DNA of 51,067 bases from HGM13006 sp900757695 (lineage in GTDB: Bacteria > Bacillota > Clostridia > Oscillospirales > Oscillospiraceae): contig CAUHNW010000020.1 in NCBI GenBank assembly GCA_959607825.1, positions 1 through 51,067 on the forward strand. The letters are read 5' to 3'. Every line of letters starts with the position of its first letter. Positions within the stretch are counted from its first letter, which is position 1. A model generated the notes under the pieces. It was not told the origin of the DNA. It searched no databases and was given only the letters and a program-made list of their open reading frames with translations. This document shows positions 1 to 6,652 of the stretch, piece after piece. The position numbers and the translations under genes are program-made.

Positions 1-56
1 TGGAATTGACTGCCGACCACGAATACCGGCTGTGCATGCTGGAATTGAACGCATAG
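1..56 (+). CDS. C-terminal end of a phage structural-region protein (partial)
   Basis: An open frame entering from the left edge ends at TAG 54-56. Only the last 17 residues (ending YRLCMLELNA) are inside the window, too few to identify the family. It stops 13 bases before the next small phage gene, which has its own GGGAGG ribosome site, so it is probably the upstream member of the same late-gene operon. Confidence 0.45.
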   Translation, partial: ELTADHEYRLCMLELNA

Positions 57-69
57 GGGAGGGAGCCAA

Positions 70-255
70 ATGCGCTATCTGGTCTACCGCCCCCGGCAGG
101 CGGTGAATGGGGGCACCCCGGAGCGGCCGGTGTTTCTGGTGCAGGCCGGGCCGGTGACCCTGCGGCCCTATACCAAAACCAACCTGACCCTTGCCATGGA
201 GGAGAGCTGGGGTCAGGTGGAGATCGAAAACGATGAGGAGGAGGGCCGGGACTGA
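70..255 (+). CDS. Small phage-region protein, unknown function
   Basis: A 61-residue protein starting at ATG 70 behind GGGAGGGAG. It is compact and probably beta-rich (short YLVYRP and PVFLVQAGPVTLRPYT strands) with a very acidic C-terminus (ENDEEEGRD). I do not recognise a family. Position between the tail-end gene and the XkdX-like and holin genes suggests a minor tail or adaptor role, but that is inference only. Confidence 0.6.
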   Translation: MRYLVYRPRQAVNGGTPERPVFLVQAGPVTLRPYTKTNLTLAMEESWGQVEIENDEEEGRD

Positions 256-294
256 CCCGGCCCATCCCCGGCACAATGGAAAGGAGATCATTTT

Positions 295-459
295 ATGACA
301 AACGTATACCATCTCTGCCGCCTGCTGCTGGAAAAGGGCAGGATCTCCGGCCTTATGGAGAAGCTGGACGCCTTTTATGCCTGCGACCGGCTGGACGAGA
401 CCGAGTACCGGGCCTTAGCGGCGGCACTTAGGGAAAAGCAGGAAGGGGAGAAGGGCTGA
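295..459 (+). CDS. XkdX-like short phage protein
   Basis: A 54-residue protein with AAGGAGATC eight bases before ATG 295. It is mostly helical, with the pattern of short XkdX-type phage proteins found just before holin genes: a helix, a LEEKLDAFY-like turn (here MEKLDAFYACDRL), then LDETEYRALAAAL. Its TGA shares one base with the next ATG, so the two are translationally coupled. Its size and position fit the family better than its sequence does; exact role unknown. Confidence 0.55.
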   Translation: MTNVYHLCRLLLEKGRISGLMEKLDAFYACDRLDETEYRALAAALREKQEGEKG

Positions 460-689
460 TGGAGACCATTCTTGCATCGGTGATTACCGGGGCGGTGACG
501 CTTTTGGGCATTCTCATTGCAGGCTCCCGGGCACAGGCCGTCACCGAGGCCAAGCTGGAGGCCCTGACCCGGGAGGTTCGGGAGCTGGCCGCAGCGGCCC
601 GGAAAATGCCCGTGGTGGAGGAGCAGCTGAAGGGCATGTCTCACAGAATGAACCGATTGGAGGGGGACAAATATGGTACTTACACATAA
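459..689 (+). CDS. Small membrane-anchored phage protein (XhlA-like)
   Basis: A 76-residue protein with one N-terminal membrane helix (about residues 3-22, ILASVITGAVTLLGILIAG) followed by a charged coiled-coil-like helix (about residues 30-70). This matches the layout of XhlA-type haemolysin/holin-associated proteins of Bacillus phages, although those usually carry the membrane helix at the C-terminus. It overlaps the start of the holin gene by 17 bases. Likely lysis-related; the family assignment is by architecture only. Confidence 0.5.
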   Translation: METILASVITGAVTLLGILIAGSRAQAVTEAKLEALTREVRELAAAARKMPVVEEQLKGMSHRMNRLEGDKYGTYT

Positions 690-897
690 GCTGTGGTGGA
701 AGGCGGCGGGCATTCGTGCCATCCGCACCATGGCCCAGACCGCCGTGGCCATGGTTCCGGCGGCGGCCACCATTGGGGCAGTAGACTGGAAAACGGTTCT
801 GGGCACGGCGGCGCTGGCGGGGGTGGTGAGCCTGCTCACCAGTCTCGGGGGCCTGCCGGAGATCACGGAGCAGCCGGAAAAGGAGGAAATACCATGA
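673..897 (+). CDS. Phage holin, r1t type
   Basis: A 74-residue protein. The order basic amphipathic N-terminus (HKLWWKAAGIRAIRTMAQT), first membrane segment (about 20-36), W-x-x-VLGTAALAG turn and second membrane segment (about 40-58) is characteristic of phage r1t-type holins, which open the membrane so endolysin can reach the wall. The acidic tail ends PEKEEIP. Its ATGA (894-897) is shared with the endolysin start, the usual holin-endolysin coupling. Confidence 0.8.
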   Translation: MVLTHKLWWKAAGIRAIRTMAQTAVAMVPAAATIGAVDWKTVLGTAALAGVVSLLTSLGGLPEITEQPEKEEIP

Positions 898-1928
898 GCA
901 TTTTGGGCATTGACGTATCCGAGCACAACGGGGTGCTGGACTGGGGGAAGATCAAGGCCGCCGGGGTGGAATTTGCCGTCATCCGGTCGGGCTATGGGGT
1001 CAGCCATGTGGACGATCAGTTTGCCCGGAACATCCGGGGGGCCATGGAGCAGGGCATCCCCGTGGGCATCTACCACTTCTCCTACGCCCTGAGCACCGAG
1101 GGAGCCGAAAAAGAGGGAGAATTTGTACGCTCCATTTTGGAGCCTTTTCGGGGAGAAATATTTCTCCCCATTTTCTTCGATTTTGAGTACGATACCGTGA
1201 ATTATGCCAAAAAGCAGGGGGTCACCCTGGGGAAATCCGCCTTCCTCTCCCACACTCTGGCCTTCTGCAAGGTCATAAAGGCGGCGGGCTACACCCCCGG
1301 GGTGTACTACAATCTGGACTACTACCGGAACTATGTGGAAAAAGACCGATTTTCCGGCCTTGCCATCTGGTATGCCCAGTATGCTGGGGCGCCCACGGTG
1401 ACGGACTATGACCTGTGGCAGTTTTCCAGCTCCTACACCATTCCGGGCCTTGGGGGGCGCTTTGACGCCAACCTGCTTCAAAATACCGCCCTGCTGGAGC
1501 CGGAAAAGCCCGCAAAAAAATACACCCTCGGCTGGCACAGGGACAGCCTTGGGTGGTGGTATGCGGATACGGCCGCATCTTATTACAAAGACCGCTGGGC
1601 GAAGCTCGGCGGCCACTGGTACTATTTTGACGAAAAGGGGTATATGTTGATGGATACATGGAAAGTGGACAGCACCGGCACCTATTATCTGGGAGAGGAC
1701 GGCAAGATGCTCAAAAACCGCTTGGTGGGCATCGGGGCAGACGGCAAGCTCCGGCCCATGGAGCGGTATTACCATCTGCTCTCCGACCTGCCGGACTACT
1801 ACCGGAAGGAGATCGAGCCCTTGATCGCCGCCGGAAAGCTCAGGGGCAAGTCCGGCGAAGGGGAGAATCTGGTGCTGGATATGAGTGAGGGAACCCTCCG
1901 GGCCGTGATTGTGGGAGCACGGGAGTAA
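894..1928 (+). CDS. GH25 endolysin (N-acetylmuramidase) with wall-binding repeats
   Basis: 344 residues starting at ATG 894, which overlaps the holin stop and has AAAGGAGG upstream; a longer open frame upstream is holin shadow. Residues 1-200 are a GH25 lysozyme domain: GIDVSEHNG (Asp7), FFDFEYD (Asp96, Glu98) and the WYAQYAG/LWQFSS segments near the end of the barrel. Residues about 215-285 contain Trp/Gly-rich choline-binding-like repeats (GWWYAD, GHWYYFDEKGYM, GTYYLGEDGKM). The last 55 residues resemble a short C-terminal module common on clostridial phage lysins. There is no signal peptide, consistent with holin-dependent release. Confidence 0.9.
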   Translation: MSILGIDVSEHNGVLDWGKIKAAGVEFAVIRSGYGVSHVDDQFARNIRGAMEQGIPVGIYHFSYALSTEGAEKEGEFVRSILEPFRGEIFLPIFFDFEYDTVNYAKKQGVTLGKSAFLSHTLAFCKVIKAAGYTPGVYYNLDYYRNYVEKDRFSGLAIWYAQYAGAPTVTDYDLWQFSSSYTIPGLGGRFDANLLQNTALLEPEKPAKKYTLGWHRDSLGWWYADTAASYYKDRWAKLGGHWYYFDEKGYMLMDTWKVDSTGTYYLGEDGKMLKNRLVGIGADGKLRPMERYYHLLSDLPDYYRKEIEPLIAAGKLRGKSGEGENLVLDMSEGTLRAVIVGARE

Positions 1929-1950
1929 GAGGGAAGATGGCCGCCCGGGC

Positions 1951-2003
1951 CTGCCCACCATTGCTGTTAACGGCTCAGGTGAGGCCGTGCGGGGAGCGGT
2001 GAC
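1951..2003. repeat. 53-bp direct repeat, copy 1
   Basis: The 53 bases from CTGCCCACCATTGCTGTTAA to GGGGAGCGGTGAC recur at 2613-2665 with a single T/C difference. The pair brackets the two larger inverted-repeat elements at 2018-2326 and 2406-2600. A degenerate relative is visible around 2358-2388. Confidence 0.85.
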
Positions 2004-2017
2004 GGGCGGTATGCGGC

Positions 2018-2326
2018 AAAGCCTCCCTTGTGCAAAGGGAGGTGCCGCCCATTTCGGGCGGCGGAGGGATTGATGCTGGGCAGTAACCTCTAGCTTGGCA
2101 CTTCTCGACTAATCAGCAGCTCAAAGTCGGAGGCCGCTCCAAGCAACAAAATCTTGGGGAACAATCCCCCACCCTCGTCGTCACAAGCTCCGCATCCTTT
2201 GTTTCCGCCTTGAGGGCGGAAAGCGCAGTCGCTCCGCTGCTCCTCCTCTCCCCGGCGAACCCGCTGACGCTGGGCTTCGCCGGGGCCCCGAAAGCTGACA
2301 GCCCCCTTTACACAAAGGGGCCTTTG
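2018..2326. repeat. Composite inverted-repeat element, copy 1 (long form)
   Basis: The left arm (2018-2072) contains two stacked stems: CCTCCCTT/AAGGGAGG with loop GTGCA, and GCCGCCC/GGGCGGC. It ends GGAGGGATTG. The right arm (2162-2326) begins CAATCCCCCA and ends CCCCCTTTACACAAAGGGGCCTTTG, a diverged reverse complement of the left arm. This copy carries about 110 extra GC-rich bases relative to the other two. No coding frame is convincing. It looks like a non-autonomous miniature element or REP/BIME-type repeat. Confidence 0.75.
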
Positions 2327-2405
2327 TACCGTGCGGAACTACCTACCGTTTCCATTTTCTGCTCAGGCTCGGTAGTTTGGGGAGCGATGACGGAAGGTGC
2401 GCATC

Positions 2406-2600
2406 AAAGCCTCCCTTGTGTAAAGGGAGGTGCCGCCCATTTAGGGCGGCGGAGGGATTGATCCCCAGAGGTCAGTATTCCAGAGCGGCTTCCGATTATG
2501 AGCTGCCAAATAGCCGAGCGGTGCGGCAAGAGACTGTGTGCGGTGCAACAATCCCCCAGTCAGCTACGCTGACAGCCCCCTTTACACAAAGGGGCCTTTG
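2406..2600. repeat. Composite inverted-repeat element, copy 2
   Basis: Left arm 2406-2460 (AAAGCCTCCCTTGTGTAAAG through GGAGGGATTG) and right arm 2546-2600 (CAATCCCCCAG through CCTTTG), about 195 bases overall. It has the same arm design as 2018-2326 and 21840-22033. Its spacer resembles the 21840 copy, sharing an AGCTGCCAAATAG-type segment in the opposite strand sense. Confidence 0.75.
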
Positions 2601-2612
2601 TACCGCACAGGA

Positions 2613-2665
2613 CTGCCCACCATTGCCGTTAACGGCTCAGGTGAGGCCGTGCGGGGAGCGGTGAC
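2613..2665. repeat. 53-bp direct repeat, copy 2
   Basis: Near-identical to 1951-2003 (one difference). It follows the right arm of the second composite element. The remaining bases to the next gene (2666-2725) hold nothing I can identify. Confidence 0.85.
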
Positions 2666-2725
2666 AGTTGTACCCCAAGGGCACTTCCTACAGGCGCACC
2701 CCAAGCAATCCTTTGAAAAACGCCC

Positions 2726-3226
2726 TTACAGCATCTCATCCAAAAAACCCTCCGCATCCTCCGAATCGGCGTCCGGGTCCCCATCCCCATGCCGCTCCCA
2801 ATAGGAGGCGGCCTGCTCCTCCGTCATAACGGTCCAGAAACCATGGAGCTTTCTCACATAGAGCGTCGGGCTCTCGGGCTTGCACCACGGCGCATGGGAC
2901 TTGAGGTGGATCCGTGCGCCGTCGGAGGCCTCGTCCACATCCGCACCCGCAGGGGCAGAGGCGGCATTCGGCGCCCCATCTTCAGGCTGTACCGCATCCT
3001 CCTCCGCAGGGGCAGGGGCGGCATTCAGCTCCTCTTCCTCAGGCTGTGCCGCATCCGCAGACTGCTCCGCAGTTCGATCCAACAGTGCGGAATACTGCTC
3101 CACGCTCAAAACGACCATGGAGCCGTAGCCGTTTTTCGTCAGGAATACAGGCTCCCCCTGCTGAACGATTTCTTCTATTTCCGTGAGCTTGTTCTGTAAA
3201 TCCGAAACCGGACGAATGGCGATCAT
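2726..3226 (-). CDS. Phd/YefM-type antitoxin domain with a long acidic extension
   Basis: 166 residues. The start is ATG at 3226 because GAGAGGAG lies eight bases upstream; an in-frame TTG two codons earlier is too close to it. Residues 1-52 (IRPVSDLQNKLTEIEEIVQQ ... VFLTKNGYGSMVVLSVEQY) are a Phd/YefM DNA-binding fold as in toxin-antitoxin operators. Residues about 60-103 are an Ala/Pro/Glu linker built on a 19-residue repeat. The C-terminal 60 residues (HAPWCKPESPTLYVRKLHGF...EEQAASYWERHG) are not recognised. No toxin gene adjoins it, and antitoxins are normally 75-90 residues, so this may be a repurposed regulator. Confidence 0.75.
   Translation of the reverse strand: MIAIRPVSDLQNKLTEIEEIVQQGEPVFLTKNGYGSMVVLSVEQYSALLDRTAEQSADAAQPEEEELNAAPAPAEEDAVQPEDGAPNAASAPAGADVDEASDGARIHLKSHAPWCKPESPTLYVRKLHGFWTVMTEEQAASYWERHGDGDPDADSEDAEGFLDEML
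2949..3062. repeat. Two imperfect 57-bp tandem repeats inside the Phd-like gene
   Basis: Units 2949-3005 and 3006-3062 both begin GCAGGGGCAG and share GGCGGCATT and CAGGCTGT-CCGCATC. They encode the 19-residue Pro/Ala/Glu units of the linker. The pattern fits a low-complexity spacer expanded by slippage. Confidence 0.7.
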
Positions 3227-3268
3227 GTGCAAAACTCCTCTCAGCGTGTTATGCCAGAATGTGGCTAT

Positions 3269-3297
3269 ATTTTATCATCATTATGCCGCCGGGTCAA
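3269..3297 (-). promoter_or_regulatory. Sigma-A promoter for the Phd-like gene
   Basis: On the minus strand TTGACC (3292-3297), a 17-base spacer, then TAAAAT (3269-3274). Transcription would begin near 3262, about 35 bases before the ATG. Confidence 0.6.
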
Positions 3298-3353
3298 CAT
3301 GGCCGCCCAATGTCCTTCGCAGCTGCCGGGGCAGAAACCCCTTACCTGACCAC

Positions 3354-3383
3354 AAAAAAGCGGCCCGGGAAACCCCGGGCCGC
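3354..3383 (-). terminator. Rho-independent terminator of the sugar ABC operon
   Basis: Minus-strand stem GCGGCCCGGG/CCCGGGCCGC with a GTTT loop, followed by six T residues. It lies 23 bases after the stop of the binding-protein gene. Confidence 0.9.
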
Positions 3384-3405
3384 CCATGGCAGATACAACG
3401 GAAAA

Positions 3406-4545
3406 TCAGAACTCGCCCTTGCCAATGTAATCGTTTACATTGTCCTTGGTGATGTAGGTGAGATCGGTGTAGTGATAGTACTCGGTGGAGCCGTTGGTGA
3501 ACACCTCAGCCATGGCAACGGTGAGCTCCTTGGCGATGGCGTCCGCACGGTTCATAACGGTGAGCTCCAGCTTGCCGTCGGCAACGGCCTGAATGGCATC
3601 GTTCTGACCGGTCAGGGAGTAGACCTTGATCTTGTCGCTGAGACCGGCCTCTTCGATGGCGGCCACGGCGCCCATGGTCAGGTCGTCGTCATAGCCCATG
3701 ACGATGTCGATGGAATCGCCCTCGGCCTGAATGTGGTTCTCCATAAAGGTCTTGGCGTCGGAACGGCTGGAATATGCATAGTCGGGCTCCATGAGCTCAT
3801 AGTTGGTGTCCTTCATGGCACGGGCAAAGCCTGCCTCACGCTGGATGTAGTCGTCCAGGAAGGGAACGCCGGAGATCTGCACCACCTTGCAGCCTGCGTC
3901 AGCGCCGTTCTGCTCGATGATGTACTGGCCGATCTCATAGCACATCTGCTCCTGATCGGGGCCTACGCAGGCCTTGACATACTGACGGCCATTCTCGGTC
4001 ACGTCCAGAGCGGCCATGAATACGGGGATACCGGCCTCATCGGCGGTCTTGGCGATGTCGGCGTTGGCTGCGGGGTCGCCGCCGAAGATAACCAGAGCGT
4101 CCACATTGGCGTCGATCATCTGCTGGCAGTACTCAGCCACCTTGGCGGTGTCGGTCTGGGCATCCAGATTCCGATAGGTTGCACCGGCGTCCTGTACAAA
4201 CTGACCCAGAGCGCTGTCGATGCAGCCGGACCAGGGGGAGGCGGAGTTGATGGTAACATAGCCGATGGTCTTGCCGCTGAGGGCGGCGTTTACGTCCACA
4301 TCGCTGGCGGGAGCGGCGGCGGTGGAGCCTGCCTCCTCGGCGGGAGCGGCGGCGGTGGAGCCTGCCTCCTCGGCGGGGGCGATGTTGTCCTCGGCGGGAG
4401 CGGCCTGACTGGTCTGGTCGGCGGCGGGAGCCTGGGACTTTGCGGCCTCGGCAGCGGAGGAGCCGCCGGAGGCGCCGCAGGCGGCCAGAGAGGCGACCAT
4501 GGACACGGCCAGCAGAGCGGCTGCGAGTTTTTTGAAGAGTTTCAT
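3406..4545 (-). CDS. Sugar ABC transporter substrate-binding lipoprotein
   Basis: 379 residues, AAAGGATG before the ATG. Residues 1-23 are a lipoprotein signal (MKLFKKLAAALLAVSMVASL then AAC, Cys23). Residues 24-80 are an Ala/Pro/Glu tether. From about residue 82 it is a type I periplasmic-binding fold (Peripla_BP_4; ribose/galactose/autoinducer-2 family), with IGYVTINSASPW, ALVIFGGDPAANADIAKTA and VMGYDDDLTMGAVAA segments. It is the last gene of a four-gene uptake operon. The ligand cannot be read from sequence; a pentose, hexose or similar polyol is likely from the family of the ATPase and permeases. Confidence 0.9.
   Translation of the reverse strand: MKLFKKLAAALLAVSMVASLAACGASGGSSAAEAAKSQAPAADQTSQAAPAEDNIAPAEEAGSTAAAPAEEAGSTAAAPASDVDVNAALSGKTIGYVTINSASPWSGCIDSALGQFVQDAGATYRNLDAQTDTAKVAEYCQQMIDANVDALVIFGGDPAANADIAKTADEAGIPVFMAALDVTENGRQYVKACVGPDQEQMCYEIGQYIIEQNGADAGCKVVQISGVPFLDDYIQREAGFARAMKDTNYELMEPDYAYSSRSDAKTFMENHIQAEGDSIDIVMGYDDDLTMGAVAAIEEAGLSDKIKVYSLTGQNDAIQAVADGKLELTVMNRADAIAKELTVAMAEVFTNGSTEYYHYTDLTYITKDNVNDYIGKGEF
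4306..4371. repeat. Perfect 33-bp tandem duplication in the binding-protein tether
   Basis: Units 4306-4338 and 4339-4371 are identical and encode two copies of an EEAGSTAAAPA-type block in the lipoprotein tether. They are in frame, so copy number can change tether length without breaking the gene. Confidence 0.9.
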
Positions 4546-4630
4546 ATCATTTCATCCTTTCAGGGGGGAGGCAGAGCCTCCATAGTCTATGAGAATCCCG
4601 GGCGGGATTATCAACGGGGTGACGGGAAAA

Positions 4631-5632
4631 TCAGGTCTCGTCTGCGGACTTGGTGGCGGTGAACCGGTCGATGATCAGCACGGCCACCAGAAGGATGCCG
4701 GTGATCAGGTTCACCATGTCGGTGCTCAGGAACATCACGCTCATCATGGTGGAAATGGCACGCATAATCAGCACGCCCAGCAGCATGTGCACCACGGTGC
4801 CCTTGCCGCCTGCCATCTTAATGCCGCCGATGACGCAGCAGGAGATGGGGAAGGTGGAGAGGCTGTTGCCCTGAGTGTAGATGGTGTAGCCGTCAAAGGA
4901 CACCATCAGGAATCCGGACACCGCCGCCAGCACACCGCAGAGGATGTAGGTAATCAGCACGGTTTTCGACACGCTGATGCCGGAATAGGCAGCGGCCTCG
5001 GGGTTGTCGCCCACCACATGGAGCCGGGAGCCGAACCGGGTCTTATACATCCACAGCCCCAGCAGGATCACGATGGCCACAAAGATCATCACCGAAGGGG
5101 TCAGCCACCGGAGCCCAAAGAGCTTGGTCTTGGCGATGACCTTTACGGCATCGGCATCGGTGGGGGCAAAGGAGCTCTGTGCAAAGTTGAACACCAGCCC
5201 CTTGAAGAGATAGTTGGTGGCGATGGTGGCGATCAGCGGGGATACCCCGATCTTGGCCACCACAAAGCCGTTGAGCAGGCCCGTTACAGCGCCGGTGAGC
5301 ATGGCCGCCACAATGGAGACGATCAGCGACACCGTGGAGTTTCCGCCGGTGGCGGCATAGACGGCGTTGAAGCTCAGCACCGTGGTAACGCCCGCCAGAC
5401 CCGCCTGAAAGCCCACGGACAGGTCGATGTTGCCGGTAATCATCACAAGGCCCAGACCAAGGCAGATGACGCCGTAGATGCTGGAATAGACAATGACGTT
5501 ATAAAAGCCGTTTTTGTAGCCGTCCACAAACAGGAAGCAGACCGCCAGCAGCACCGCAAGGATCAGCACGGAGTTGTTGTCCTTGATGAGCCGAACCCAC
5601 TGGGTACGGCTGCGCTTTACTTCTTTTTCCAC
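4631..5632 (-). CDS. Sugar ABC transporter permease (second)
   Basis: 333 residues from GTG 5632. I chose this start because GGGGG lies eight bases upstream; the open frame continues upstream only as shadow of the neighbouring permease. It has about eight to ten membrane helices of the BPD_transp_2 (RbsC/MglC) family, with the conserved GLGLVMITGNIDLSVG and GDNPEAAAYSGI motifs. It overlaps the first permease by 16 bases, so translation is probably coupled. It is clearly diverged from the first permease, so the pair likely forms a heterodimeric channel. Confidence 0.88.
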   Translation of the reverse strand: MEKEVKRSRTQWVRLIKDNNSVLILAVLLAVCFLFVDGYKNGFYNVIVYSSIYGVICLGLGLVMITGNIDLSVGFQAGLAGVTTVLSFNAVYAATGGNSTVSLIVSIVAAMLTGAVTGLLNGFVVAKIGVSPLIATIATNYLFKGLVFNFAQSSFAPTDADAVKVIAKTKLFGLRWLTPSVMIFVAIVILLGLWMYKTRFGSRLHVVGDNPEAAAYSGISVSKTVLITYILCGVLAAVSGFLMVSFDGYTIYTQGNSLSTFPISCCVIGGIKMAGGKGTVVHMLLGVLIMRAISTMMSVMFLSTDMVNLITGILLVAVLIIDRFTATKSADET

Positions 5633-6636
5633 AGCTTGATCCCCCTTTCTTTCAGCACGTCCAGGGACAGGGCAGTGACCATAATCAGGCCCATAATGAC
5701 CCACTGGACATAGGTGGAGAGGTTCAGCTGGGTAAACCCGGCGGACAGCACACCATAGAACAGCACGCCGATGATGGAGCCCCAGACCGAGCCTTTGCCG
5801 CCGGTGACGGATACGCCGCCCAGCACCACGGCCAGAATGATCTCCATTTCCTTGCCGTTGGAGGCTTGGGGATTGGAGCTTTTCACGTTGGCCATCATCA
5901 GCACGGCGGCCAGACCCACGCACAGGCCGGTGATCACATAGCTGACGGTGGTGTTCCGCTTGGCACGAATGCCGGAGAACCGGGCCGCCACGGGGTTGGA
6001 GCCGATGGTATAGAGCTGCTGGCCGTAGACCGTGCGGCTGAGCAGCAGGCCCAGCACCACAGCCACCACCACGAACCATACGATCAGGATATGTACCGGC
6101 CCGAAGGCGCTGACGCCCACCGCCTGAAACAGCGGGTCACAGCCGTCGGGGATTACCAGCACCGTACCCGAGGAGAGCCGCAGGGCCAGCGCCGTAAAGA
6201 TGGAGCTGGTGCCCAGGGTGGTAATGAAGGAATTGAGCTTTACATAGCTCACCAGCACGCCGTTGATGAGGCCGCAGAGGCCGCCGATGGCGATGGTGCC
6301 GAAGATGCCCAGCAGGCCGTTGTCGGTGCCCATCATGATCTTGGCGCAGACACAGCACAGGAAGGTCAGCATGCTGCCCACGGAAAGGTCGATGTTGCCG
6401 GTGATCATCACCAGCGTCAGGCCGAAGGCAATGATGCCCGTATAGGCCTGCTGCCGGAGGATGCTGAAGAGGTTGGCGGGGGAGATGAAGGACATGCCCG
6501 CAGCTCCCTTGGTGATGGTCAGGATGATCTCAAAGAGGAGGATGATGACCACCATGGCCACAAACATGGCTGCGCCGTTGAGGCGCATAAAACGGCTCCA
6601 GAGGGAGTCCGCTGATTTGGTTTTCTGCTTGTTCAC
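5617..6636 (-). CDS. Sugar ABC transporter permease (first)
   Basis: 339 residues from GTG 6636, preceded by GAGGAGGGAG; a longer frame upstream would lie inside the ATPase gene end. Membrane protein of the RbsC/MglC family: a hydrophobic N-terminal helix (about 20-40), FGLTLVMITGNIDLSVGSML, and the cytoplasmic coupling loop TIGSNPVAARFSGIRAKR. It ends LKERGIKLWKKK. It lies between the ATPase gene (16 bases upstream) and the overlapping second permease. Confidence 0.9.
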   Translation of the reverse strand: MNKQKTKSADSLWSRFMRLNGAAMFVAMVVIILLFEIILTITKGAAGMSFISPANLFSILRQQAYTGIIAFGLTLVMITGNIDLSVGSMLTFLCCVCAKIMMGTDNGLLGIFGTIAIGGLCGLINGVLVSYVKLNSFITTLGTSSIFTALALRLSSGTVLVIPDGCDPLFQAVGVSAFGPVHILIVWFVVVAVVLGLLLSRTVYGQQLYTIGSNPVAARFSGIRAKRNTTVSYVITGLCVGLAAVLMMANVKSSNPQASNGKEMEIILAVVLGGVSVTGGKGSVWGSIIGVLFYGVLSAGFTQLNLSTYVQWVIMGLIMVTALSLDVLKERGIKLWKKK

Positions 6637-6652
6637 GCTATGCTCCCTCCTC

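Larger units (their letters stand above)
1..1928 (+). mobile_element. Prophage lysis end (remnant or right edge of a prophage)
   Basis: Six tightly packed or overlapping plus-strand frames end in a holin and an endolysin, the order typical of the late region of siphophages of Gram-positive bacteria. Nothing phage-like follows the endolysin: the next 800 bases are host-type repeats, and no integrase or attachment site is visible. The left limit is outside the window, so intact prophage and remnant cannot be told apart. Confidence 0.7.
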
